Shown: piece by piece, positions 51,745-64,000 of the stretch | Layout: every line of letters starts with the position of its first letter | Position numbering within the stretch: the stretch's first letter is position 1 | Origin: Saliniramus fredricksonii | GTDB lineage: Bacteria; Pseudomonadota; Alphaproteobacteria; Rhizobiales; Beijerinckiaceae | Direction: 5' to 3' | NCBI RefSeq assembly: GCF_900094735.1 | Contig: NZ_FMBM01000002.1 | Location: 1,984,001-2,048,000, forward strand | DNA length: 64,000 nt | Position numbers and translations under genes: made by a program | Notes under the pieces: model-generated | What the model saw: the letters and a program-made list of their open reading frames with translations, nothing else | What the model was told of the DNA's origin: nothing | Databases searched by the model: none

Positions 51745-52404
51745 TTACTCGGGAATGACAATTTTCGGCTCGGTCGCGCAACGCGATCCATGCGCGCCGT
51801 AATCGACATCGGCGCGCATGTCGTAACCGGAGGATCCGTCCGGACGAATGACGTAGGCACCCACGTCCGTCTGACGGACGCCCCCAAACTGTCGAAACTC
51901 CTCCCTCGGAGGTTTATGCTCGGTGGCTTGCCAGTCGAAAGCGATCGTCATATTGAGTTCACGCGCAAGATCGCGCATCTCCTCAGTGCGCCCGGGCTGA
52001 TAATAGCCTGCGATGCCGAGGGTCGTCCCCTCGGGAACAAGACCTTCGGCATGCGCCATGCGGATGAACTCGGAAAGGTTTTGAAGGCCGAAATCCTCGA
52101 CCTCATTGCCCATCACTGCAAAGATTATGTTGCCACGCGGATCTGTGGTCATCTGCTCCCGCAGGACCTCGAGTGCTTCTTCCGGGTTGCGCTGGTAGTC
52201 CGGCATTCCGAATGTCGTCAGGTAGGCCAGATGGGCAAAGGTGCTGGGATCCGGCTCATCCGGACCGGCGCAAAGATTGACCTGTGCAACGGCGCCCTGA
52301 TTACCGACTGGCAGCGCCGCGGCTTTCGCCAGACTGAAAGTCTGGTCGGCATCAGACGTCAGCGGCTGCATTTTCGGCGCAGCAGGCGAGATCGCAGAAA
52401 TCAT
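51745..52404 (-). CDS. Orphan small protein B (AT-rich leader family), between gltB and gltD
   Basis: A 219-residue protein with no known domain, transcribed against gltB and gltD and lying between them. Its N-terminus 'MISAISPAAPKMQPLT' resembles that of orphan A, and its segment 10-25 aligns without gaps to residues 12-27 of orphan C (shared P-K-M, L and F-S-L). Residues ~109-156 ('TLGIAGYYQPG...EEMRDLARELNMTIAF') also resemble orphan C 95-141 ('VVAIVGSD...EEFRQLSREHGTTFVL'). The ATG at 52404 is set by TTGGAG. The leader is AT-rich. Function is unknown. Confidence 0.6.
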   Translation of the reverse strand: MISAISPAAPKMQPLTSDADQTFSLAKAAALPVGNQGAVAQVNLCAGPDEPDPSTFAHLAYLTTFGMPDYQRNPEEALEVLREQMTTDPRGNIIFAVMGNEVEDFGLQNLSEFIRMAHAEGLVPEGTTLGIAGYYQPGRTEEMRDLARELNMTIAFDWQATEHKPPREEFRQFGGVRQTDVGAYVIRPDGSSGYDMRADVDYGAHGSRCATEPKIVIPE

Positions 52405-52411
52405 AGAAATC

Positions 52412-52475
52412 TCCAAAATTGCTCAATAAATGAATTAACGATGTTTTTTAATCATATTTCTTCGAAAACTACAAC
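52412..52475 (-). promoter_or_regulatory. AT-rich leader of orphan gene B
   Basis: About 65 bases of AT-rich DNA upstream of the start at 52404, on the minus strand containing GTTAATTCATTTATTG. This is a looser match to the TTAATAATG element of the A and C leaders. It also forms part of the gap upstream of gltD and separates gltD from its usual gltB promoter. Confidence 0.35.
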
Positions 52476-52586
52476 CGGAAAATGCACTCGGCTGTTACTG
52501 CGTGCCGCCAGCACAGCAATCTCGAATCACGCACGCACCACGCGCCACGTTGTACCATCGGCGCGGATTTCGACAGGGGTATGAAC

Positions 52587-54029
52587 ATGGGCAAGGTCAC
52601 GGGCTTTCTCGAATATGATCGTCAGGATCAGAAGTATCAGCTCGCCGGCGATCGGATTCGCCATTTTCGCGAATTCACCCTGCCGCCGGACGAGAGCGAT
52701 CTGAAGAAGCAGGCGGCGCGCTGCATGGATTGCGGCATCCCGTTCTGCCACGGGCCGACGGGTTGCCCGGTGCATAACCAGATCCCGGACTGGAACGACC
52801 TCGTCTATCAGGGCGACTGGGAGACGGCGGCGCGCGATCTGCATTCCACCAACAACTTCCCGGAATTCACCGGTCGCATCTGCCCCGCCCCCTGCGAGGA
52901 AGCCTGCACGCTCAATCTCGAGAACGCGCCCGTCGCCATCAAGACGATCGAGCAGGCCATCGCCGACAAGGCCTGGGATATGGGCTGGATCAAGCCCGAG
53001 CCGCCGACCCGCCTCACCGGCAAGCGCGTCGCGGTGATCGGCTCCGGCCCCGCCGGCCTCGCCGCCGCGCAGCAGCTCGCCCGGGTCGGCCACGAGGTGC
53101 ATGTCTTCGAGCGCCAGGGGAAGCCCGGCGGGCTCCTGCGCTACGGCATTCCGGATTTCAAGATGGAGAAGTATCACATCGACCGGCGCGTCAAGCAGAT
53201 GGAAGCCGAGGGCGTCATCTTCCATTGCGACGTCAATATCGGCGTGTCGAAGAGCTTCGCGAGCCTGCACAACGAATTCGACGCAGTGCTGATGGCCGGC
53301 GGCGCGGAGAACCCGCGTGATCCGCAATTGCCGGGGATGGAGTTCCACGGCGTGCATTATGCCATGCCCTATCTCACACAGTCGAACAAGCGCGTGAACG
53401 GCGAGCCGGCTGATGAGGAGGTCGAGGATATCCTCGCCGGTGGCAAGCATGTCGTCGTCATCGGCGGCGGCGATACGGCCTCCGACTGTATCGGCACCGC
53501 CTTCCGCCAGGGCGCGCTTCAGGTCACCCAGCTCGATATCCGCCCGCGCCCGCCCGAGATCGAGGACAAGCTCGCGGTCTGGCCCTACTGGCCGACGAAG
53601 ATGCGCACCTCCTCCAGCCAGGCAGAGGGCGCCGAGCGCGAATTCCAGGCGGCGACCCTCGCCATCGAGGGCAAGACCAAGGGCAAGGGCAAAGGCAAGG
53701 TCACGGGCGTGAAATGCGCGCGCGTCGACGAGCGCCGCCAGCCGATCCCGGGCACGGAATTCGTGATCAAGGCCGATCTCGTCTTCATTGCCATCGGCTT
53801 CGCCAGCCCCGTGCATGATGGCATGGTCAGCGAGGCGGAAGTGGCCCTCGACAAGCGCGGCAACGTGGTCGCGAACGAAAAGGATTACCGGACCAATGCC
53901 GAGAAGGTCTTCGTCGCCGGCGACATGCGCCGCGGCCAGTCCCTCGTGGTCTGGGCCATCCGCGAGGGCCGCCAGGCAGCGCGCGCCATAGACGAGACGC
54001 TGATGGGGTCGAGCACGTTGCCGCGTTGA
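52587..54029 (+). CDS. gltD: Glutamate synthase [NADPH] small subunit
   Basis: A 480-residue subunit passing electrons from NADPH to GltB. The N-terminal cysteine clusters 'CMDCGIPFC' and 'CPAPCEEAC' bind two 4Fe-4S centres. The FAD site is '[16 protein letters not shown]' and the NADPH site '[11 protein letters not shown]'. The ATG at 52587 sits 8 bases after AGGGG. It is separated from gltB by 1045 bases and the opposite-strand orphan B, so it needs its own promoter, probably within 52405-52586. Confidence 0.95.
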   Translation: MGKVTGFLEYDRQDQKYQLAGDRIRHFREFTLPPDESDLKKQAARCMDCGIPFCHGPTGCPVHNQIPDWNDLVYQGDWETAARDLHSTNNFPEFTGRICPAPCEEACTLNLENAPVAIKTIEQAIADKAWDMGWIKPEPPTRLTGKRVAVIGSGPAGLAAAQQLARVGHEVHVFERQGKPGGLLRYGIPDFKMEKYHIDRRVKQMEAEGVIFHCDVNIGVSKSFASLHNEFDAVLMAGGAENPRDPQLPGMEFHGVHYAMPYLTQSNKRVNGEPADEEVEDILAGGKHVVVIGGGDTASDCIGTAFRQGALQVTQLDIRPRPPEIEDKLAVWPYWPTKMRTSSSQAEGAEREFQAATLAIEGKTKGKGKGKVTGVKCARVDERRQPIPGTEFVIKADLVFIAIGFASPVHDGMVSEAEVALDKRGNVVANEKDYRTNAEKVFVAGDMRRGQSLVVWAIREGRQAARAIDETLMGSSTLPR

Positions 54030-54090
54030 AATGGCGTGCATCGGCAGGAGAATCGAAGGATCGTGGCTGTCGGCAATGTCACCGCTTGCA

Positions 54091-54190
54091 GCGCGTTCCG
54101 ACCTGACGGAGTCAGGCCGGGCGCTCCGAGTGGTTGCTCAGCACATCATTTTTCCGTCAACCGGTATCCACCTGCCGGAATGATGCTCTG
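54091..54190. repeat. Composite palindromic intergenic repeat (Hyphomicrobiales type)
   Basis: Two adjacent imperfect palindromes. The first pairs CCGACCTGAC (54098-54107) with GTCAGGCCGG (54111-54120), framed by GCGC. The second carries AACCGGTATCCACCTG in its centre, with CATCATT (54144-54150) inverted as AATGATG (54179-54185). This two-part element, with its 'GAACCGGT-TCCAC' core, resembles a dispersed palindromic repeat common between genes in Rhizobium, Bradyrhizobium and Methylobacterium relatives. It lies just downstream of gltD. Confidence 0.65.
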
Positions 54191-54195
54191 GAGCA

Positions 54196-54222
54196 CCGCC
54201 CCGCGAAGAACTTGCGGGGCGG
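54196..54222 (+). terminator. Hairpin downstream of gltD
   Basis: A 9-bp perfect GC stem (CCGCCCCGC with GCGGGGCGG) surrounds a 9-base loop between the convergent gltD and orphan C genes. No T tract follows on either strand, so it is a weak candidate terminator or part of the repeat block. Confidence 0.4.
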
Positions 54223-54252
54223 GCACCGAGGCGTGAGGGTGCGGGGCACCGA

Positions 54253-54810
54253 TCAATTGCTCAACCGGATCGAAGGGACACCGCCGCACCCGGAATGCAC
54301 GCCGCCATCGTGGATCGAGGCCTCCCGGTCCAAACGATCCGGCCGGTTTGGCTCTATGACCAGAGCAGTGTTTCCACCGTCCGGAGAGAGGACGAAGGTC
54401 GTTCCATGCTCCCGAGACAACTGCCGAAACTCTTCGACGGAGAAAGATCTATCGCTCCCGACGATCGCCACAACGCCGTCCTCTTTCACGACCGTGCCGA
54501 GAACGCGCTGCAGCACGGCCTGCAAGTTGCTGGCGTTTTGGCCGTTCGGGTTATACGAGAGCACGAGTGATTCCGCCGGACTGTCAAGGTTCCGGGCGGC
54601 CTGATTGATAATGTAATCCGTAAACGGGCTATCAAGCGGTATTGCGATCGGAGCATTGCCGCTCTGCGACCCCGGCGGGACACAACCCGACGCAATGGCC
54701 CCGGCGGACTGAGCGCTCTTTTCGCGCGGGAGCGAAAAATCTGTTTTCTCTCTTGGCGCCAGATTGCCCATCTTTGGATCCGATGAAGAAAAACCGTGTA
54801 CATTCATCAT
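54253..54810 (-). CDS. Orphan small protein C (AT-rich leader family)
   Basis: A 185-residue protein with no recognised domain, on the minus strand after gltD. The N-terminal ~60 residues are Ser/Pro/Lys-rich and disordered-looking. They carry 'PKM' and 'FSL' with the same spacing as in orphan B. The C-terminal domain ('NPNGQNASNLQAVLQ', 'VVAIVGSDRSFSVEEFRQL') resembles part of orphan B. No Sec signal is visible. The ATG at 54810 is set by AAGGTG. The leader shares TTAATAATG and AAGG[AT]GTTTTCA with orphan A. Function is unknown. Confidence 0.6.
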   Translation of the reverse strand: MMNVHGFSSSDPKMGNLAPREKTDFSLPREKSAQSAGAIASGCVPPGSQSGNAPIAIPLDSPFTDYIINQAARNLDSPAESLVLSYNPNGQNASNLQAVLQRVLGTVVKEDGVVAIVGSDRSFSVEEFRQLSREHGTTFVLSPDGGNTALVIEPNRPDRLDREASIHDGGVHSGCGGVPSIRLSN

Positions 54811-54815
54811 GAAAA

Positions 54816-54889
54816 CACCTTAATTTCATTATTAATAATAATATGTAATAGGGTATACGAAAAATTTTCCTTCAGCAAGATTTTTTAAA
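54816..54889 (-). promoter_or_regulatory. AT-rich leader of orphan gene C
   Basis: About 75 bases dominated by A/T. On the minus strand it contains TTAATAATG (54835-54827) only ~17 bases before the start codon, then AAGGTGTTTTCATG. Together with the similar leader of orphan A it defines a shared leader type. Confidence 0.45.
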
Positions 54890-54933
54890 GTTTCTGCTTC
54901 GCCTTCCCCGACCCAGGCGCCCAGAATCAAGGA

Positions 54934-54958
54934 AGGCCGCCCTGCGGGAGGGCGGCCT
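54934..54958 (-). terminator. Rho-independent terminator of gltA
   Basis: A 10-bp stem (AGGCCGCCCT at 54934-54943 paired with AGGGCGGCCT at 54949-54958) surrounds a short loop, and TCCTTGATT follows on the minus strand. It lies 30 bases after the gltA stop. The stem sequence is nearly identical to the terminator at 218-244, so it is probably a dispersed terminator module. Confidence 0.7.
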
Positions 54959-54989
54959 AAGACGAAACGACCGGTCGATCGCGCCGGGC

Positions 54990-56282
54990 TCAGCCGCGCT
55001 GGGCGATCGGCACGTATTCGCGCTTGTCAGCGCCGATATAGAGCTGGCGCGGGCGACCGATGCGCTGGGAGGGGTCCTCGACCATTTCCTTCCACTGGGC
55101 GATCCAGCCCACCGTGCGCGCGAGCGCGAACAGCACCGTGAACATGGTGGTGGGGAAGCCCATCGCCTTGAGGGTGATGCCGGAATAGAAGTCGATATTC
55201 GGATAGAGCTTCTTCTCGATGAAATATTCGTCGCGCAGGGCAATCTGCTCAAGCTCCATGGCGACTTCGAGCAGCGGATCGTCCTTGACGCCGAGCTCGT
55301 TGAGCACCTCATGCGTCGTCTTCTGCATGATGCGCGCCCGCGGATCATAGTTCTTGTAGACCCGGTGGCCGAAGCCCATCAGGCGGAAGGGATCGTTCTT
55401 GTCCTTCGCCTTGGCGACGTATTCCGCCACGCGATCGGGGGTGCCGATCTCTTCGAGCATCTTCAAGGCGGCCTCGTTGGCGCCGCCATGAGCAGGGCCC
55501 CACAGGCAGGCGATGCCCGCCGAAATGCAGGCGAAGGGGTTGGCGCCGGAGGAGCCGGCGAGGCGGACCGTCGAGGTCGAGGCATTCTGCTCGTGATCGG
55601 CGTGCAGGATGAAGATCCGCTCAAGCGCGCGCGCGAGGATCGGATTGACCTTGTAATCCTCGCAAGGCACGGCAAAGCACATGCGCAGGAAATTCGCCGC
55701 GTAGTCGAGATCGTTCTTGGGGTAGATGAAGGGCTGGCCGACGGAATACTTGTAGGCCATCGCCGCAATGGTCGGCATCTTCGCGATCATGCGCATCGAG
55801 GCGATCATGCGCTGCTTCGGATCGGAGATATCGGTCGAGTCGTGATAGAAAGCCGAGAGCGCGCCGGTCACCGCCACCATGATCGCCATGGGATGCGCAT
55901 CGCGGCGGAAACCGAGGAAGAAGCGGTTCATCTGGTCATGCACCATGGTGTGGCGCGTGACGCGATAGTCGAAATCCGCCTTCTGCGTCGGGGTCGGCAA
56001 TTCGCCATAGAGCAGCAGGTAGCAGGTCTCGAGGAAATCGCCATGCTCGGCGAGTTGCTCGATCGGATAGCCGCGATAGAGCAATGTGCCCTCGTCACCA
56101 TCGATATAGGTGATCGAGGATTCGCAGCTCGCCGTCGAGGTGAAGCCGGGATCATAGGTGAAGGCGCCGGTCTGGGCGTAGAGCTTCGAAATGTCGACGA
56201 CACCGGGCCCGATCGTACCCTCCTTGTAGGGGAGCGTGACCTCGTTTCCACCGAGTTTGAGCGTGCTGTCCTTGCCGTCCAT
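54990..56282 (-). CDS. gltA: Citrate synthase
   Basis: A 430-residue hexameric-type citrate synthase condensing oxaloacetate and acetyl-CoA. The catalytic residues are visible: His in '[11 protein letters not shown]', His in '[15 protein letters not shown]', and an Asp in the C-terminal 'NIDFYSG' segment. The ATG at 56282 is chosen; AAAGGG precedes it and the frame is open further upstream without support. It lies downstream of gltX on the same strand, a conserved pairing in alphaproteobacteria, and ends in a terminator. Confidence 0.95.
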   Translation of the reverse strand: MDGKDSTLKLGGNEVTLPYKEGTIGPGVVDISKLYAQTGAFTYDPGFTSTASCESSITYIDGDEGTLLYRGYPIEQLAEHGDFLETCYLLLYGELPTPTQKADFDYRVTRHTMVHDQMNRFFLGFRRDAHPMAIMVAVTGALSAFYHDSTDISDPKQRMIASMRMIAKMPTIAAMAYKYSVGQPFIYPKNDLDYAANFLRMCFAVPCEDYKVNPILARALERIFILHADHEQNASTSTVRLAGSSGANPFACISAGIACLWGPAHGGANEAALKMLEEIGTPDRVAEYVAKAKDKNDPFRLMGFGHRVYKNYDPRARIMQKTTHEVLNELGVKDDPLLEVAMELEQIALRDEYFIEKKLYPNIDFYSGITLKAMGFPTTMFTVLFALARTVGWIAQWKEMVEDPSQRIGRPRQLYIGADKREYVPIAQRG

Positions 56283-56503
56283 GACAATGGCCCTTTCGTT
56301 ATGTACCGCAGCGTCGAGGCCGGCCCGTACCTTCATGGTGCACTGGGCCCGCGCCCCGCATGGCGGCGCTGTTGAAGCGTTGGCGTCTCGGTACCCGATC
56401 CACCCGCCATATTCAAGCGCGCGGGCGCATTCCCGCTACGCACAAAAACGCGACCCGGACCACCCGCATGACAAGGCTGCAGGCTGATTGTGCAGCGCGG
56501 CAT

Positions 56504-60289
<3,786 letters not shown>

Positions 60290-60305
60290 ACCCGGCGGAT
60301 TTTGC

Positions 60306-61226
60306 ATGCTCGCCTCGATTGCGATCGTCTTTCCGATCTTTGCCCTGATCGCGCTCGGATACGGCGTGCGCCGCGGGCGCTTTGTCGATGACGGTCTCGG
60401 AGAGACGCTCTCGCGTTTCGTCTTCATCATGGCGATCCCGGCACTGCTTTTTTCCACGCTCTCGCGGTCCGATCTGCCGGATGTGCAGCCCTGGGCCTAT
60501 TGGGGGGCTTATTTCTTCGCGCTCGCAGTGGTCTGGGCGATTGCCGATCTCGCCGCGCGCTTCTTCTTCGCCGACAGCCATGCCGGGGCGGTGGTGGCCG
60601 GCTTCACCGCCGGCCAGGCCAATCTGGTGCTGATCGGCATTCCACTGGTGCTCTCGGCCTATGGCGAGGCGGCGGCGGCTCCGCTGTTTCTGCTCATCGG
60701 CATTCATCTGCCCATCACCCTGACCGTCGCGACGCTGTTTCTGGAAGGCCGACAGACCTCCTGGCGGGCAATCCTGCTCAAGCTCTTGCGCCATCCCATC
60801 ATTCTGGCAATCCTCGCCGGTGCGGCCATGCGCATGTCCGGGCTTGACCTGCCGGGACCGGTCTGGCGCACGCTCGAAATCCTCGGCGGCGCGGCGGTGC
60901 CCTGCGCGCTGGTCGCCACCGGCATCGCCCTGCATCGCTACGGGCTGGGCGGTGACTGGCGCCGGCCGGCCCTGATCACTGTGCTCAAGCTCGTCGTGCA
61001 GCCGCTGATCGTCTATGTGATCGTCTTCCATCTGATCGCCCTGCCGCCGGTCTGGGCGGCGACGGCGGTGCTGCTGGCGGCCTGCCCGACCGGTATCAAC
61101 GCCTACCTGCTGGCGCAGAGCTATCGCGAAGGCGTGGCGCTCGCCTCGGGCGGGGTGTTCCTGACCACCGTGATGGCCATGCTCACGACGGTGATCTGGC
61201 TGGCGATCCTCGGCACACCGGGATGA
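60306..61226 (+). CDS. AEC family transporter
   Basis: A 306-residue inner-membrane carrier with ten or so hydrophobic segments and the AEC-type 'IVFPIFALIALGYG' start and 'ALVATGIALHRYG' mid-region. It is the intact counterpart of the frameshifted AEC gene at 29478-30432. AEC proteins often move malate or other organic acids out of the cell; the substrate here is unknown. It starts 16 bases after the M23 gene stop. Confidence 0.85.
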   Translation: MLASIAIVFPIFALIALGYGVRRGRFVDDGLGETLSRFVFIMAIPALLFSTLSRSDLPDVQPWAYWGAYFFALAVVWAIADLAARFFFADSHAGAVVAGFTAGQANLVLIGIPLVLSAYGEAAAAPLFLLIGIHLPITLTVATLFLEGRQTSWRAILLKLLRHPIILAILAGAAMRMSGLDLPGPVWRTLEILGGAAVPCALVATGIALHRYGLGGDWRRPALITVLKLVVQPLIVYVIVFHLIALPPVWAATAVLLAACPTGINAYLLAQSYREGVALASGGVFLTTVMAMLTTVIWLAILGTPG

Positions 61227-61333
61227 GCGTTCGGGCGCGGTGACCGGGCGCGCATCCGGGCTTGCGGGGGCAGCGCTTCCAAACCGGGCCGCGCGCGGAC
61301 ACTCTGGAGCCTCCTCGCCTGTGGAGATTCCCG

Positions 61334-62770
61334 ATGAGCCAGCCTGCCGACATTCCGATGATGGACGCCGTCGCGCTGTCACGCGCGATCCATGCCCGCG
61401 ATTTCTCCTGCACCGAGGTGATGGCGGCCTATCTCGACCGCATCAATGCGCTCAATCCGAAGCTGAACGCCATCGTCTCGCTGCGCCCGCGCGAGGAACT
61501 GATGCGCGAGGCGCGAGAGCGCGATGATGAACTCGCTGCGGACCAGTCGCGCGGCTGGATGCACGGCTTTCCCCAGGCGATCAAGGACCTCGCCGATGCG
61601 GCCGGCCTGCCCACCACCAGGGGCTCGCCGCTCCTGAAGGAGAATGTCGCAAACAGCGACGCGTCTTATGTCGCACGCATGCGTGATGCGGGCGCGATCA
61701 TCATCGGCAAGACCAACGTGCCGGAATTCGGGCTCGGCTCCAATACCTACAACCCTGTCTTTGGCCCCACTGCCAACGCCTGGAGCCCCGCCCATACCGC
61801 AGGCGGCTCGAGCGGCGGTGCGGCGGTGGCACTGGCGGCGCGGCTGCTGCCGGTGGCTGATGGCAGTGATTTCGGCGGGTCGCTACGCAATCCCGGCGCC
61901 TTCAACAACGTCTACGGTCTACGGCCCGGTTTCGGGCGCGTTCCCGCCAATACCGAGGATGTCTTCCTGCCCGGCATGAGCGTGAACGGGCCGATGGCGC
62001 GCAATGTCGCCGATCTGGCGCAATTGCTGGCGGTGCAGGCGGGTTACGATCCGCGCCAGCCGCTCGGCCTCGACGGCGACGGCGCGGAATTCGCCGCCCC
62101 GCTCGATCGGGACGTATCGGGGCTGCGCATCGGCTGGCTGGGCGATCTCGACGGGAGGCTGCCTTTCGAGCCGGGGATCATTGCACTCTGCGAGGCGGCG
62201 CTGCCGGTCTTCGAGAATCTCGGCTGCCATGTCGAGGCGGTTTCGGTCGATTACGACATGGGGGATGTCTGGCAGGCCTTCTGCACCTTGCGGCACTGGC
62301 AGGTCGGCGCCGGCCTGCTGCCGCTCTATCAGGATCGGTCGCGCCGGGACCAGCTGAAGCCCGAGGCCGTCTGGGAGATCGAGAACGGGCTGAAGCTCGG
62401 CGTCTTCGATATCACGGCAGCCTCGACGCGGCGCAGTGCCTGGTACCAGTATGTGCGCAACCTGTTCGAGCGCTTTGACTTCCTGCTGCTCCCCACCGCC
62501 CAGGTCTTCCCCTTCGCCATCGAAGAGACCTGGCCGCGCAGGGTCGGCGGGCGGGAGATGGACAGCTATCACCGCTGGATGGAGGTGGTGGTGCCCGTGA
62601 CCATGTCGGGCTGTCCGGCAATCAGCGTGCCGGTCGGTTTCAGTGAGGCCGGCCTGCCCATGGGGATGCAGATCTGGGGGCCCAATCACGGGGAGCGCGC
62701 CCTGCTCGAAATCGCTCACGCCTATGATCGGGCGACAACCTGGAGCAGCGTTCTGCCTCCCGAAGCCTGA
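61334..62770 (+). CDS. Amidase
   Basis: A 478-residue amidase-signature hydrolase. The Ser-cisSer-Lys triad is visible: Lys in 'QAIKDLADAAG', cis-Ser in 'GGSSGGAAVALA', and nucleophile Ser in 'DGSDFGGSLRNPG'. It hydrolyses carboxamides; the substrate is not evident. It is not GatA, since no gatB/gatC is nearby and the C-terminal part differs. GGAG precedes the ATG at 61334. Confidence 0.88.
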   Translation: MSQPADIPMMDAVALSRAIHARDFSCTEVMAAYLDRINALNPKLNAIVSLRPREELMREARERDDELAADQSRGWMHGFPQAIKDLADAAGLPTTRGSPLLKENVANSDASYVARMRDAGAIIIGKTNVPEFGLGSNTYNPVFGPTANAWSPAHTAGGSSGGAAVALAARLLPVADGSDFGGSLRNPGAFNNVYGLRPGFGRVPANTEDVFLPGMSVNGPMARNVADLAQLLAVQAGYDPRQPLGLDGDGAEFAAPLDRDVSGLRIGWLGDLDGRLPFEPGIIALCEAALPVFENLGCHVEAVSVDYDMGDVWQAFCTLRHWQVGAGLLPLYQDRSRRDQLKPEAVWEIENGLKLGVFDITAASTRRSAWYQYVRNLFERFDFLLLPTAQVFPFAIEETWPRRVGGREMDSYHRWMEVVVPVTMSGCPAISVPVGFSEAGLPMGMQIWGPNHGERALLEIAHAYDRATTWSSVLPPEA

Positions 62771-62868
62771 ACACGGATTTCCGGTGTGGAATTGCGAAAA
62801 CAGCCTTGCGCGACTGCTGATCAGGGCCTATCCACGCGCGACGCTCACTGCAAGGGTCAAGGACGCTG

Positions 62869-63828
62869 ATGCCTGCCGGTTTCGAAACGCTGCTCTCTCC
62901 AGTCATCCTGTTCTTCATACTGGGGGCGCTGGCAGCGGCTTTGCGATCGGACCTGGCGATACCGGAGGCGGTTGCCAAGGGGATCTCGCTCTATCTGATG
63001 GCCGCGATCGGCCTGAAGGGTGGCGTCGAGGTTTCGCAGAGCGGTTTCACGCCGGACATGGCTCTGGCGGCCCTGGCAGGGCTTGTTCTCTCCTTCCTGA
63101 TTCCGATACCGCTGTTTCTCGCCCTGAAGCGGATCGGGCGGCTCGATACCGTGAATGCAGCAGCGGTCGCGGCGCATTACGGCTCCGTCAGCGTGGTGAC
63201 CTTCGTCGCCGGATCGCAGGTGCTCGGCTCGGGCGGGATGCCGCCGGCGGGCTACATGGTCGCCGTGCTCGCCCTGATGGAGACGCCGGCCATCATCGTC
63301 GGGCTGATGCTCGCCCGGCGCGGCGGCGGCGTGCAGGTCCAGTCCGGGAACGGGCTCTTGCACGAGACGCTTCTGAACGGCTCGGTGGTTCTGCTGATGG
63401 GCTCCTTCATCATCGGGCTGATCGCGGGGACGGACGGGTTTGCGCCGATCGCGCCCCTGTTTCAGGATATCTTCACGGGCATGCTCTGCCTCTTCCTGCT
63501 CGATATGGGCCTCGTCGCCATACGCCGCCTGCGCGAATCGCGAGCGCTGACCTGGCGGCTGGCCGGGCTGGGAATCATCTTCCCCGTGATCAACGGCACG
63601 ATCGGCGTGCTGATCGGCGCGCTGATCGGGCTCGATACGGGCAGCGCAGCGGCGCTCGGCATGCTGGCGGCAAGTGCTTCCTATATCGCCGTGCCGGCGG
63701 CGATGCGGCTGGCTCTTCCCCAGGCCGATCCGGGGCTGTATCTTGCCATGTCGCTGGCGGTGACCTTTCCGTTCAACATCACCATCGGCATACCGTATTT
63801 CGTCTTCCTCGCGACGCAGGTGGTGTGA
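62869..63828 (+). CDS. sbtA: Sodium-dependent bicarbonate transporter SbtA
   Basis: A 319-residue membrane protein with about ten hydrophobic segments in two inverted halves, matching the SbtA (formerly DUF897) family of Na+/HCO3- symporters. Supportive features are 'KGISLYLMAAIGLKGG' and 'HYGSVSVVTFVAG' in the N-terminal half and 'GASASYIAVPAAMR'-like 'ASASYIAVPAAMR' in the second. Its stop overlaps the start of the PII-like gene by the ATGA arrangement, so they are translationally coupled. It would raise cytosolic bicarbonate for anaplerotic or biosynthetic carboxylases; no Rubisco genes are in the window. Confidence 0.85.
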   Translation: MPAGFETLLSPVILFFILGALAAALRSDLAIPEAVAKGISLYLMAAIGLKGGVEVSQSGFTPDMALAALAGLVLSFLIPIPLFLALKRIGRLDTVNAAAVAAHYGSVSVVTFVAGSQVLGSGGMPPAGYMVAVLALMETPAIIVGLMLARRGGGVQVQSGNGLLHETLLNGSVVLLMGSFIIGLIAGTDGFAPIAPLFQDIFTGMLCLFLLDMGLVAIRRLRESRALTWRLAGLGIIFPVINGTIGVLIGALIGLDTGSAAALGMLAASASYIAVPAAMRLALPQADPGLYLAMSLAVTFPFNITIGIPYFVFLATQVV

Positions 63829-64000
63829 TGAGCGACCCGGATCCCGTGGATCTCGAGCGTATCAAGGTCGAAATCCTGCTCGATTCGCCGCTGGTGCGGC
63901 GGGTCGAGGAAGCCGCTGAACGCCACGGCCTCACCGGCTGGACCGTATTGCCCACGCTCAGCGGCTCCGGGCGCAGCGGGCGCTGGCGCGATGACCAGGT
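63828..64000 (+). CDS. PII-like regulator SbtB, N-terminal part
   Basis: The first 57 codons are present before the window ends. The frame starts in the ATGA overlap with sbtA. The visible part has an early strand-helix and 'HGLTGWTVLPTLSGSGRSG', which resembles the PII-like beta1-alpha1-beta2 core with the 'G-W-T-v-l-p-t-l-x-G-x-G' strand of SbtB proteins. SbtB binds adenyl nucleotides and c-di-AMP/cAMP and gates SbtA in cyanobacteria. The C-terminal part is outside the window. Confidence 0.75.
   Translation, partial: MSDPDPVDLERIKVEILLDSPLVRRVEEAAERHGLTGWTVLPTLSGSGRSGRWRDDQ

Overview
The window is 64 kb of high-GC chromosomal DNA from an alphaproteobacterium, most likely of the order Hyphomicrobiales (Rhizobiales). 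The evidence is gene content and order: DUF2794, a UvrB with a long basic N-terminal extension, the blocks dnaB-alr-radA-cvpA-purF, gltX-gltA and gor-DUF2059-rpiA, and an interspersed palindrome of the kind common in this order. I cannot name a genus. Most of it is housekeeping DNA with short gaps and frequent GTG/TTG starts. No rRNA, tRNA, CRISPR array or transposase was seen.

Layout. 0-6.5 kb: end of an M16 peptidase, a tiny orphan gene with a near-perfect Shine-Dalgarno, a 13-bp tandem repeat, DUF2794, an LptM-like lipoprotein with lysA, a WD40-cytochrome c fusion, a BLUF photoreceptor with a receiver-only response regulator, and an MFS transporter. 6.5-8.8 kb: accessory DNA with an AT-rich pentapeptide-repeat membrane protein. 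8.8-15.9 kb: a minus-strand housekeeping run (dnaB, alr, radA, cvpA, purF, SDR). 16.2-22.8 kb: globin-coupled chemotaxis transducer, ubiA, rsmE, uvrB. 22.8-25.7 kb: an accessory patch with an Mrr endonuclease, duplicated intergenic repeats and a candidate CCUCC-type small RNA. 25.7-42.9 kb: mixed metabolism and repair (NtrC-type regulator, ferredoxin-NADP reductase, mutL, acuI, hemH, gor, rpiA) broken up by a frameshifted AEC carrier, a patatin lipoprotein, a toxin-like protein and an orphan gene. 43-58 kb: HAD phosphatases, glutamate synthase (gltB, gltD), citrate synthase and a frameshifted gltX. 58-64 kb: M23 envelope peptidase, a second AEC carrier, an amidase, and a bicarbonate transporter overlapping a PII-like regulator (SbtA/SbtB).

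How they work together. Central nitrogen and carbon functions (gltBD, gltA, gltX, purF) sit with redox enzymes (gor, fnr) and sensory proteins for light (BLUF) and probably oxygen (protoglobin transducer). The most unusual element is a set of three small unrecognised genes (36810-37343, 51745-52404, 54253-54810). They share AT-rich leaders and N-terminal motifs, and two of them flank gltD and split it from gltB. They look like a dispersed, co-regulated and possibly exported family. Two one-base frameshifts (an AEC carrier and gltX) may be real lesions or sequencing errors.
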